From Candidatus Poribacteria bacterium (lineage in GTDB: Bacteria; Poribacteria; WGA-4E; WGA-3G): a stretch of 64,000 nt of DNA. The notes beneath the pieces were generated by a model. It was not told the DNA's origin. It saw only the letters and a program-made list of their open reading frames with translations, and ran no database searches. The stretch covers positions 1-64,000 of the forward strand of contig JAPPES010000025.1 in NCBI GenBank assembly GCA_028824125.1, given 5' to 3'. Each line of letters begins with the position of its first letter. Position 1 is the stretch's first letter. The position numbers were made by a program, and so were the translations under genes. Below are positions 27,694 to 35,719 of the stretch, in pieces.

Positions 27694-28191
27694 ATGGCGC
27701 GTAGAACTTTTTACAGTTTTCACTACAAACCGGACAATTGGCGTGCTGCCCAAGTTAGAAACATGGGAGTTATAGAAGGCAACCGCCCAGTTTCAGATAA
27801 CGATTGGGAACAAATCAAAAGAGGTGGAAATAAAGCAATTCAGGATTGGATTGATGGACAACTAAAAGGTAAATCTTGTACGATTGTCCTAATTGGCGCG
27901 AAGACTGCAAGAAGAAAGTGGATTGACTATGAAATCAAAAAGTCTTGGAACGATGGAAAAGGTGTTTTGGGTATCTATATCCATAATCTGTTAGACCGTG
28001 ATGGCTACAAGTCTGCAAAAGGCAAAAACCCATTCGCTCACTTTACTATGGAACGTGATGGAAAGAAACTTTCCAATATCGTCAAGGCTTATGATCCACC
28101 TTACACAAGCAGCAAATACGTCTATAACCATATCAAGAAAAACCTTACAACTTGGGTGGAAGATGCTATTTCAATTCGGAATAACTATTAA
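27694..28191 (+). CDS. TIR-like (MTH538/ThsB-like) domain protein
   Basis: 165 residues. RTFYSFHYKPDNWRAAQVRN, CTIVLIGAKTARRKWIDYEI and GKGVLGIYIHNL fit the MTH538 TIR-like fold found in ThsB of Thoeris anti-phage systems, where the TIR protein senses infection and makes an NAD-derived signal. The Glu of WIDYEI is in the place expected for the catalytic residue. Start 27694 has GGGAG six bases upstream. Its partner here is the small membrane protein rather than a SIR2 or Macro ThsA, so calling it a Thoeris variant is an inference. Confidence 0.82.
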   Translation: MARRTFYSFHYKPDNWRAAQVRNMGVIEGNRPVSDNDWEQIKRGGNKAIQDWIDGQLKGKSCTIVLIGAKTARRKWIDYEIKKSWNDGKGVLGIYIHNLLDRDGYKSAKGKNPFAHFTMERDGKKLSNIVKAYDPPYTSSKYVYNHIKKNLTTWVEDAISIRNNY

Positions 28192-28535
28192 TTTAAAGTT
28201 AAAGGCATCACATAATAATATACAAAACTTTGGACGATTTTAAGAATTTTTGTTTGATAGCATAGTTTATGGCAAACCGTAATATTAGAATCAGTTTTTA
28301 TTTTTACACATTTCGCCCCGCTGGGGCTTTGTCCGTGTGTATGTCTTGCTGCTATACACATTTCGCCCCGCTGGGGCTGCTCCAATATGCCTCTTTTTGC
28401 AAGTTAGGATCCTATACAAAACTCACAGAAAAATAGAAGAATACTTGAAAACTCAACATGGAACTCATAGAAATTGTCCAAACTTCAGAATAATATAGTA
28501 GATTGGCAGTGCACATTTGCAAGTCCGCATTTTTG
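28192..28535. repeat. Intergenic region with CGCCCCGCTGGGGC hairpin pair
   Basis: Between the convergent TIR-like genes. Two copies of ACACATTTCGCCCCGCTGGG plus GCT start at 28306 and 28356, 50 bp apart. The palindromic core GCCCC-GCT-GGGGC can form a hairpin on either strand and may end transcription from both sides. No gene is seen. Confidence 0.7.
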
Positions 28536-28925
28536 TTATTTCTTTAAACACTCAGTAATTTTTGCATCAATTTGTTTCCAATCCCACTTAATCTCATCAC
28601 CTGCCCCAGGGACAGCACCGCTTGTCCTTTTCTGCGGGCGAGTCTGGAACATCGCTTTACCTTCCTGACTCGCGAATGCTACTTCTTTTTTAACACCAGG
28701 CGCGTTATGAGTATCTTGTCCTAAAACGACAATCACAATATCCGAAAGTAAAATTTGCTTTTTTGCTTCCTTGAACCAACTATTATCATCCGGACGAAGT
28801 GTTTCTTTCAGGGAGTAATCTTTAATCTCATAGTCAGAGTACTTCTTGGCTTGCGCGTAGAAATTGGGCTGAAGTTCTCTATCTTTGTCAAACTCAAAAC
28901 TTAGAAAAACCTTAACTTTTGCCAT
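28536..28925 (-). CDS. TIR-like (MTH538/ThsB-like) domain protein, second
   Basis: 129 residues. It has VKVFLSFEFDKDRELQPNFY, a W-containing middle (DDNSWFKEAKKQILLSDIVI) and VVLGQDTHNAPGVKKEVAFA, the TIR-like nucleotide-binding pattern with a Glu in the expected place. It is shorter than and only distantly similar to the TIR-like protein at 27694. ATG 28925 has AAGGAG about seven bases upstream, which rules out the start at 28943. No partner gene is on its strand. Confidence 0.75.
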   Translation of the reverse strand: MAKVKVFLSFEFDKDRELQPNFYAQAKKYSDYEIKDYSLKETLRPDDNSWFKEAKKQILLSDIVIVVLGQDTHNAPGVKKEVAFASQEGKAMFQTRPQKRTSGAVPGAGDEIKWDWKQIDAKITECLKK

Positions 28926-29091
28926 ATTATACTTCTCCTTCATATTTTGAATATTTGCATCTTTATTTTCGGATAATTGCCCCTACCTTAAACCGCCAGT
29001 TTGCTTGTTGCTGGACATACTCTAAAAGATTGGACTACGCAAAACCGTAATGCTCTCATTCCAAATCGGCATTGGATGCCGAATGGACATT

Positions 29092-29207
29092 TATAGTAAA
29101 ATCCGTAATTACCTTTACATTAGCGAGGTTAGGAAACCTCGCCAGCGGGCGATGATGTGGGGATTGTTGTTCATTGAAATGTGAACATATTTTCGGATTC
29201 TACTATA
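29092..29207. mobile_element. MITE-like element with TATAGTAAAATCC termini, copy 2
   Basis: 116 bp with TATAGTAAAATCCGTAA at the left and TTTTCGGATTCTACTATA at the right as terminal inverted repeats, and the GCGAGGTTAGGAAACCTCGC hairpin inside. It is nearly identical to copy 1 at 27094-27208 and in the same orientation, so the two bracket the TIR genes. Confidence 0.82.
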
Positions 29208-29262
29208 ATGCCTATTCAGTATAACATGAAATTTAGAAATATTGAAGTGATAATGTTTATCC

Positions 29263-29291
29263 TTGACAATGTATAGCAAAAATAGTATACT
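29263..29291 (+). promoter_or_regulatory. Consensus sigma70 promoter for the SDR gene
   Basis: TTGACA (29263-29268), a 17-bp spacer and TATACT (29286-29291). Transcription would begin near 29298. Confidence 0.75.
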
Positions 29292-29358
29292 TAATCAAAT
29301 AAGGTAGATTTAGCATGTGAAAGGATTATGGGTAGTTTGCTGCTCATATAGTGATTGT

Positions 29359-30150
29359 ATGGACCTCGGACTTACGGACAAAATTGCAGTTGTAGGAGCC
29401 TCAAGTAAAGGGCTTGGAAAAGCAATTGCACTCGGTTTAGCACAAGAAGGTGCAAAGGTCACCATCTGTGCCAGAAATAGCAACACATTAGAGGCAACAG
29501 CGAAAGAAATTCGCAATCAAACGGGTTCCGAAGTATTAGCTGTACCGACAGATGTCAGTCAACCAGAGCAGGTTGAATCCCTGATAAACAAAGCGATAGC
29601 CCATTTTGGCGGTATTGATATTTTAGTTAATAATGCAGGTGGTCCCAGAGCGGGACGGTTTGATGATTTGTCTGCAGAAGATTATCTGAACGCTGTGCAT
29701 TTAAATCTGATGAGCACTATCAATCTCTGTCGTGCTGTTGTCCCTACGATGTGCGCACGTGGTGGTGGGCGGATTATCAACCTTACTTCTGTCTCTGTTA
29801 AACAACCTGTAGATGGACTGATGTTATCGAATATGGCGCGAACGGGTGTGATCGGGTTTGCCAAAACGCTTGCAACGGAACTTGCTCCTGACAAGATATT
29901 GGTCAATAACGTATGTCCTGGGATTATTTTTACAGATAGAATTAAGCAATTAGCAACAGTACGGGCGGAGGAAGCAGACATCTCGTTTGATGCAGCCCTT
30001 GAGAAAATGACAGCGGATATTCCTTTGGGTAGAATTGGGGATCCAGAAGAATTCGCCAATTTGGTCGTTTTTCTTGCCTCTGAACGCGCAAGTTACATTA
30101 CTGGTACAACGATTCAAGCAGATGGAGGCATGGTAAAATCCTTGCTTTAA
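29359..30150 (+). CDS. SDR family oxidoreductase (FabG-like, atypical active site)
   Basis: About 263 residues of Rossmann-fold short-chain dehydrogenase. The cofactor motif is VGASSKGLGKAIA, followed by NNAGGPRAG and a C-terminal SYITGTTIQADGG. Most SDRs have Ser, then YxxxK; here the aligned region is LTSVSVKQPVDGLMLSNMAR, with Leu and Ala in place of Tyr and Lys. A known divergent SDR branch also has LSNxxR here. The substrate cannot be told, and the usual proton-relay chemistry may be altered. GTG 29317 would add 14 residues without homology; the ATG at 29359 begins the normal domain. Confidence 0.85.
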   Translation: MDLGLTDKIAVVGASSKGLGKAIALGLAQEGAKVTICARNSNTLEATAKEIRNQTGSEVLAVPTDVSQPEQVESLINKAIAHFGGIDILVNNAGGPRAGRFDDLSAEDYLNAVHLNLMSTINLCRAVVPTMCARGGGRIINLTSVSVKQPVDGLMLSNMARTGVIGFAKTLATELAPDKILVNNVCPGIIFTDRIKQLATVRAEEADISFDAALEKMTADIPLGRIGDPEEFANLVVFLASERASYITGTTIQADGGMVKSLL

Positions 30151-30246
30151 TCGCATGTGATTATCAAAGGCAGAGACTTCAGATATTTTGACTTCTCTTT
30201 ACTGATTGCTGATAACTGACTGCCGATAGCCATTAAGTAATGCAAA

Positions 30247-30957
30247 ATGTTAGTATCTGTTATTATCCCCGCGTATAATGAAGAACAAACGATTCGACAG
30301 GTACTTGAAAATGTGCAGGCATTACCTCTTGAAAAACAGATTATTGTTGTCAATGATGGGTCAACTGATAAAACTTATGCGATCCTTGAGGAGCTGCGCA
30401 ACGATGAAAATCTAACTATCGTCCATTGCCAGGAGAATCGAGGTAAAGGCTTTGCGATTCGGAGTGGGATTCCGTCCGTTAAGGGAAATCTGGTTGTAAT
30501 TCAGGATGCGGACATGGAACTTTCTCCGAACGACATTTTGCCACTGGTTGAACCGTTAAAAAATAAAGAGGTTGAAGTTGTCTACGGTTCACGGTTTCTG
30601 AACGGTAGAGGAAATGCAAGTATCCACAACTATATTGCAAACCGGATCCTCGCAATGTACACCAATCTACTCTATGGATGCCGTATCACAGACGAGTCTA
30701 CGGGTTACAAAGCGTTTTCAAGCGATCTCATAAAAGAATTGAATTTGACATGTGAAGGATTTGAGTTTTGCCCTGAAGTCACAGCAAAGATTTTGCGTGC
30801 GGGCTATCAGATCCATGAAGTGCCAGTTTCCTATTTTCCGCGTACAAAAAAAGAGGGTAAAAAACTCCGCTTTTTGTCGGATGGATTATTCGCAGCATGG
30901 ACACTCTTAAAATATAGGTTTATTTCAAAGTCAAAAATTTTCAAAAACACAACATAA
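30247..30957 (+). CDS. Glycosyltransferase family 2 (dolichol-phosphate mannosyltransferase-like)
   Basis: 236 residues of GT-A fold. VSVIIPAYNEEQTIRQVL, VNDGSTDKT (from residue 36) and QDADME with the DxD metal site are clear. It resembles DPM1-type enzymes, which move a sugar from a nucleotide donor to a polyprenyl phosphate at the membrane, and it ends without a membrane anchor. It may be cotranscribed with the SDR gene 96 bp upstream, though their functions do not obviously connect. Confidence 0.9.
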   Translation: MLVSVIIPAYNEEQTIRQVLENVQALPLEKQIIVVNDGSTDKTYAILEELRNDENLTIVHCQENRGKGFAIRSGIPSVKGNLVVIQDADMELSPNDILPLVEPLKNKEVEVVYGSRFLNGRGNASIHNYIANRILAMYTNLLYGCRITDESTGYKAFSSDLIKELNLTCEGFEFCPEVTAKILRAGYQIHEVPVSYFPRTKKEGKKLRFLSDGLFAAWTLLKYRFISKSKIFKNTT

Positions 30958-31002
30958 GATGAATTGTGTTAATACCAATATTTGGAGGTTAAATTGTAAA
31001 TT

Positions 31003-32616
31003 ATGTATAAAAAAATAGTTTTTTCCATATTCCCCGTTTTACTTATGGTTGGCGTGCCATTTTTAGCGTTTGGTCACGATGAAGGGTCAACTTTATTAGA
31101 AGATGTCAACAAGGATGGCGAAGTAAATATCCAAGACCTTGTGTTAGTCGCTGCTGCACTCGGACAACCTGGTGACCGGACTGCTGATCAAAACCCGGAT
31201 GTCAATCGTGATGGACATGTTAATGTGCTTGATCTTGTTCGGGTATCAAACCGTTTTGGTGAAACGGAACAAGGAGATAACTCCACCTATCATGATATTC
31301 AGGATAATATCTTTGATAAGAGTTGTGCAAACAGTGCTTGTCATGCGCCACCTCAAAACTCAAGGGATTTGAATCTTACTTACGGTCAATCTTACCATGA
31401 TTTAGTCAATCGAGTTCCAAGTAACGCTGCAGCGGCAGCAGCTGGAATGAAGTTAATCGACCCCGGCAATCCAGATAACAGTTTTCTTTTAACAAAGTTG
31501 ATGGGACCAGAAGCACCAGAATTTGGGGGGCGCATGCCTTTTGGTATGGGACCACTTCACAAAGGGAAAATAGATGCAATCCGCACATGGATAGCCGCAG
31601 GAGCACCACAAGAAGGAAAAGTCCCTGGTATTGGCGATTTAGGTGTCCTCCGTGACCCCCAAGAAGTATTCAACCCACCGCCGCCACCAGCACCTGGACA
31701 AGGTTACCAACTACATTTGCCACCTTTCAAAATTGAGCCTGGTACTGAGCGTGAAATTTTCTACGCAACACAGATCAAGGATGAAAATGGGCAACCTGTA
31801 GAAGGGGATATTTTTATTAACAGAGTTGAAATCTTCTATCCATCTGGCAGTCATCACTTCATCGTGTATCGACTCACGGAGGAAGGTGTGGCAAACGGTG
31901 TTCAAAAGAGAGGAGTAGACCCCAGCATCGGCGTAAACCCGGAAGATGAATTCCGAGAACTTGACCCAGAAGACCCGCAGGTACTCGGTAATTTTGGTGT
32001 GGATAGACTTTTCGTAGTCGGAACACAGACCGATGATACGCTATTCCAGTTTCCCAAAGGTGTTGGATTACGACTCCCGGGTAATACTGTTTACGACTTG
32101 AACTCTCACTATATCAATCTTCTCGGTGATGAAACATTGATCGGGGAAACGTATGTCAATATCTACACAATTCCAGAAGAAGAAGTAAAGTACGAAGCTG
32201 TAGAGATTTTCGTTTCTAACCGGGGAATAAACGTCCCCCCCGGATTAACACGCGTTGCGAAATTAACATGGTATGTTGAAGATGAACTCAGAATACGCGG
32301 ACACGACCCGGATACGGCGTTGAACGTCTTCTTGCTTACATCTCACATGCACAGGCACGGTGAATTGTTTGAAATTTTTCAGAATTCAACAGACAATTTG
32401 CTCCATCGTAGTATCGCTTATGATGATGCCCCTATTGACCTCTTTGATCCAGTCCTTGTCTTAGGACCAGACGACGGTATTAGGTTCGAGTGTACACATA
32501 ATAACTACGATAAAAATGTCCCGCTCCAATTCGGGCTTACATCCGAAGATGAGATGTGTATTATCTTTGGGTATTATTATATTCCTGTTGAAAAGGCAGG
32601 AGATATAATTCAATAG
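31003..32616 (+). CDS. Secreted dockerin / haem / copper-monooxygenase-like protein
   Basis: 537 residues with an N-terminal signal peptide ending near LAFGHD. Next is a dockerin-like pair of calcium loops (DVNKDGEVNIQDLVLVAAAL and DVNRDGHVNVLDLVRVSNRF, about residues 35-85). A haem motif of unusual spacing, C108-x4-C-H114, opens a cytochrome-like domain. The C-terminal half has GSHHFIVYR (His284-His285) and SHMHRHGE (His448, 450, 452), which resemble the copper ligands of type II ascorbate-dependent monooxygenases. It is likely an extracytoplasmic redox protein with an unknown substrate. GGAGG lies about 14 bases upstream. Confidence 0.75.
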   Translation: MYKKIVFSIFPVLLMVGVPFLAFGHDEGSTLLEDVNKDGEVNIQDLVLVAAALGQPGDRTADQNPDVNRDGHVNVLDLVRVSNRFGETEQGDNSTYHDIQDNIFDKSCANSACHAPPQNSRDLNLTYGQSYHDLVNRVPSNAAAAAAGMKLIDPGNPDNSFLLTKLMGPEAPEFGGRMPFGMGPLHKGKIDAIRTWIAAGAPQEGKVPGIGDLGVLRDPQEVFNPPPPPAPGQGYQLHLPPFKIEPGTEREIFYATQIKDENGQPVEGDIFINRVEIFYPSGSHHFIVYRLTEEGVANGVQKRGVDPSIGVNPEDEFRELDPEDPQVLGNFGVDRLFVVGTQTDDTLFQFPKGVGLRLPGNTVYDLNSHYINLLGDETLIGETYVNIYTIPEEEVKYEAVEIFVSNRGINVPPGLTRVAKLTWYVEDELRIRGHDPDTALNVFLLTSHMHRHGELFEIFQNSTDNLLHRSIAYDDAPIDLFDPVLVLGPDDGIRFECTHNNYDKNVPLQFGLTSEDEMCIIFGYYYIPVEKAGDIIQ

Positions 32617-32624
32617 TTTCTTTG

Positions 32625-32702
32625 CGTTGGATTCAACGTTAAACATTTTCTCAAACTTCCAAGATTCCCCGTGTTTGCTGCCGTAGGCGCGGGGAATCTT
32701 GC
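32625..32702 (+). terminator. Terminator-like hairpin block, copy 1
   Basis: Shares the order AACGTTA..., TTCTCAAAC.TTCC, (A)TCCCCGTG, TGTAGGCGCGGGGAATC-like arm with 35628-35706. The inverted arms are TTCCCCG and CGGGGAA. It sits just after the stop of the dockerin gene. It lacks a long T run, so termination is not certain. Confidence 0.5.
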
Positions 32703-32931
32703 ATAACGTTTTGCTACGATAGGGAGTTGTGCTAAATAACTATTTGTCCAATATTGTTTCACAATTACATGACGTTTTGTTAGTTTTATCATTGGTTGAC
32801 TCGCTAAACATTTATTATATGTAGAACGGACGGAATAGATCCAAAACTCTCCCGCTTGCGGGGGAATAAAGAGGGTTGTAAATTTAGGGATTTCAAACAT
32901 AGCATACTGAAATTACTTACCGAGTAAACCA

Positions 32932-33005
32932 TTTAGTCCCGTAGGGACGATATGTTTATAGAAAACGTCATATACACCCTCTTTAGTCCCGTAGGGACGA
33001 TATGT
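32932..33005 (+). repeat. Paired palindromic repeat (GTCCCGTAGGGAC type), copy B
   Basis: Two 24-bp units 50 bp apart. Both units and the spacer TTATAGAAAACGTCATATAC (then ACCCTC) match the pair at 297-371 with only a few differences. Confidence 0.8.
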
Positions 33006-33108
33006 TTTTTCTCCAATATGTGTAAAAATCACAAAAATAAAAAGTTAACTAACACAAGTCGTAAGCTTACCAAAAACTAAAAACTTGTCCTAATGGAGGT
33101 CACATAAA

Positions 33109-35559
33109 ATGGCTTTCAAATTCACTTACAGTCCAATTGATGGAGAGGGGAATATTAAGCCCAAAACCCACTTAAATATAGATATTGATGGTATTGAATC
33201 CATTAATGATATATTCAAGTTGTACATTGTGAAAAAGGTTGGATTTTGGAGGGGATACAAAGATGGTAAACCAGTAGATTCGATCGGGGTGAGACTTGGC
33301 ATGAGATATTCTCAAATTGAGGCACTCCGTAGGAGTTCTGAATGGCATGAAGCGGTAGATGCTTACTCTCAAGACGAAGCAGTTCGAAATAAGCTCAAGC
33401 TGGATCCTTCAGGTCGAAAACAGAGCAGTAAAAATTTCGAAGTTTATGCTGAACTTCCTGAAGGTTTGCGTGCAATCGGAGATACGTCAAAAATAGAACC
33501 TGAAATTAGGCAACTTGACGATGATACATTTGAATATAAATGGACGGTGCCAGTAGAGAAGTATACACTCTCTGAAAACGAAGAATGTTTGAAGGAATAC
33601 CTTAACGTTCTTAATCCATCTCAGTTGCGAGCAGTAACGCAATCTCCCGGCGTATTGCTTATCTTAGCCGGTCCAGGTTCAGGCAAAACACGTGTGTTAA
33701 CGACACGGATTGCTCATTTAGTGAAGCAGCAGGACATAAAGCCGAACCGTTGTCGCGCAATCACCTTCACACGCGCCGCAACTACCGAAATGAGAGAACG
33801 CCTATCAAGATTAGGTGTAGAGGGTGTTCTTGTTTCAACAATCCATGGACTTGCACGGGAGATCATCGACAAATTTTACCGCTCACATCCCGATTTGATG
33901 CAAATGTGTTCAGCTGCAAAACGCACAGCTCCGCTTTGTTGGATTGATGGCATGGACGAATCTCGGTATCCTATATTTAAAACACTTAACGGAGATACAT
34001 ATCCGGTAACACCAGAGAACTGTTTGTACTTAGCACTTGGTCATGTTGTCTATTTAGCGAAGCAAGGATTAGATAAAACTAAAACATCGTTTTCATTTTC
34101 TTGGCAGCGTTCCTTACAAAACACCAAAGAGTTAAAGTTGATAGACGAACTATTGAATACTGCCAAAACGGCAACGCAACGCCGCTTTTGGGAGCGGTTG
34201 GCATCGTATGTAAGTCTTTTTCATCTAAAAAAATATGTGAAAAATGTCCTGGGACACTCAATTCGTGCTTCGCTGGATCCAGAAGATCTCTCCGAGATAC
34301 ATAAAATTCTATCGCTTTTTTTAGAACAGTATTCAATGGAATTCCAAGATTTTCTGGATTCAGTTGCGTTAATCTACAAAAGTTTGATCGAAACAAAGGG
34401 ACTTATTGATTACACCGGACAGCTGCTATGGGTACACAAAATCTTACAACACGATGAAGAATCACTTGCCAAAGCACAAGATTTATACGAAGCTTATTTC
34501 GTTGATGAATTCCAAGACACGGACCTCGTTCAGTTTGACACGCTCAGACTCCTTTCAGAACAATACCGGAATATAACAGTTGTTGGCGACCCCAATCAGG
34601 CAATTTACGGCTTCCGTGGCGCGGATGACAATGGCATACGAGGTCGTTTTCAGGAAACATTTCCGGATGCAAACAAAGTCTCTTTAGAAGTCAATTATCG
34701 CTCTACACAGCAGATCATTGATGCGTCTTACGCAGTAGTAGCAGATTATCAACATGACGATTGGGTACGATGTAGAGGCGAGAAAGAAGGATCTTTAGTC
34801 CGCTTTATTCAAAGATTAAACGAGATTGAATCTTATCCTTTTAATTTTACTGTGTTAACACGTACAAACAAAGGTGCGAAAGAAATTGGACTACTGTTAC
34901 AACAAGATGGTGTCCTCTATAAAATGTGCACGCGCGATAACCCACGCCCACATCTCGGAATTCCGAGTTGGCGTGTGATACCTGTGGTAGATATCTTACG
35001 CGCTGCTGAGGATTTTGATGATGTGCAACGGATCTTAGCAGCAATTCAACATGTTAAAGGTGTGGGTAAAAAAACAATGACGCGTTTTAGAAAAGATCCC
35101 GCTGCTATGTGGATGAACCCTAACACGACAGAAGTTGTTGCATGGTTGGCAAAAGGAATACCTTCCGTTTCAGAGATATACACATCAAAAAAACTAAAAC
35201 TCTATATTGATTATCTGAAACAGAAGGAGAAAGATGCCGAAACGGAATATCTCACAAAAATTTTAGATCAATTCGCAAACTGTCCAACCTATGCTGACCT
35301 GTTAGCAAAAGCATCCGTGGAAATTCGAACAATTCATTCTGCAAAAGGACTGGAATTCCCAGTTGTCGTCGTTGACCTCAAAGGATTCAAACCGTGGGAT
35401 CATTCTGATGAAGAACTCGCGGAAGAATGTCGTGTACTCTATGTCGCAATGTCTCGTGCAGAACAAGAACTCTATTTACTCGGAAGCAACCCACAAAACT
35501 TTCCAAATCTGGAGACTCTGGAAGTTTTTATAAGAACACAACAAGAAACAATCCTATAG
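33109..35559 (+). CDS. UvrD/Rep-family DNA helicase with extra N-terminal domain
   Basis: 816 residues. Superfamily 1 helicase motifs are present: NPSQLRAV (Q-like), Walker A AGPGSGKT (187-194), TFTRAATTEMRERL (Ia), VDEFQDTD (465-472), VGDPNQAIYGFRGAD, EVNYRST, IRTIHSAKGLEFPVV and the motif VI region LYVAMSRAEQELY. The enzyme should unwind DNA 3' to 5' in repair or replication. About 165 residues before the first motif form an unfamiliar domain (WRGYKDGKPVDSIGVRLGMR) not usual for UvrD or PcrA. GGAGGT stands eight bases before the ATG. Similar hairpin blocks flank the gene at 32625 and 35628. Confidence 0.9.
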   Translation: MAFKFTYSPIDGEGNIKPKTHLNIDIDGIESINDIFKLYIVKKVGFWRGYKDGKPVDSIGVRLGMRYSQIEALRRSSEWHEAVDAYSQDEAVRNKLKLDPSGRKQSSKNFEVYAELPEGLRAIGDTSKIEPEIRQLDDDTFEYKWTVPVEKYTLSENEECLKEYLNVLNPSQLRAVTQSPGVLLILAGPGSGKTRVLTTRIAHLVKQQDIKPNRCRAITFTRAATTEMRERLSRLGVEGVLVSTIHGLAREIIDKFYRSHPDLMQMCSAAKRTAPLCWIDGMDESRYPIFKTLNGDTYPVTPENCLYLALGHVVYLAKQGLDKTKTSFSFSWQRSLQNTKELKLIDELLNTAKTATQRRFWERLASYVSLFHLKKYVKNVLGHSIRASLDPEDLSEIHKILSLFLEQYSMEFQDFLDSVALIYKSLIETKGLIDYTGQLLWVHKILQHDEESLAKAQDLYEAYFVDEFQDTDLVQFDTLRLLSEQYRNITVVGDPNQAIYGFRGADDNGIRGRFQETFPDANKVSLEVNYRSTQQIIDASYAVVADYQHDDWVRCRGEKEGSLVRFIQRLNEIESYPFNFTVLTRTNKGAKEIGLLLQQDGVLYKMCTRDNPRPHLGIPSWRVIPVVDILRAAEDFDDVQRILAAIQHVKGVGKKTMTRFRKDPAAMWMNPNTTEVVAWLAKGIPSVSEIYTSKKLKLYIDYLKQKEKDAETEYLTKILDQFANCPTYADLLAKASVEIRTIHSAKGLEFPVVVVDLKGFKPWDHSDEELAEECRVLYVAMSRAEQELYLLGSNPQNFPNLETLEVFIRTQQETIL

Positions 35560-35627
35560 ATAAAGAAAATATCTTATAGATAAAATTTTGGATTATCCCG
35601 CTAAAAGATAAGAGGTACTATCTTTAC

Positions 35628-35706
35628 TTCGCATTGGCTGAACGTTAGATGTCTTCTCAAACCTTCCTAACATCCCCGTGCCTGCGCTGTAGGTGCGGGG
35701 AATCCT
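35628..35706 (+). terminator. Terminator-like hairpin block, copy 2
   Basis: Contains CATCCCCGTGCCTGCGCTGT followed by AGGTGCGGGGAATCC, a stem of CCCCG/CGGGG type, and upstream TTCTCAAACCTTCC as in copy 1 at 32625-32702. It lies between the helicase stop and the next gene's ATG at 35720, so it could also affect expression of that gene. Confidence 0.5.
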
Positions 35707-35719
35707 ATGTAGAAACAGC

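Larger units (their letters stand above)
32617..33108. repeat. Intergenic region with terminator-like hairpin and palindrome pair
   Basis: No gene found. At about 32625-32702 lies a block whose GATTCCCCG and CGGGGAATC arms form a strong hairpin; a similar block occurs at 35628-35706. At 32932-32955 and 32982-33005 there are two direct GTCCCGTAGGGAC units, 50 bp apart, with almost the same spacer as the pair at 297-371. Confidence 0.7.

Noticed and set aside
32610-32900. Minus-strand 96-aa ORF
   Set aside because: It spans the terminator-like hairpin block and has no homology or start signal.
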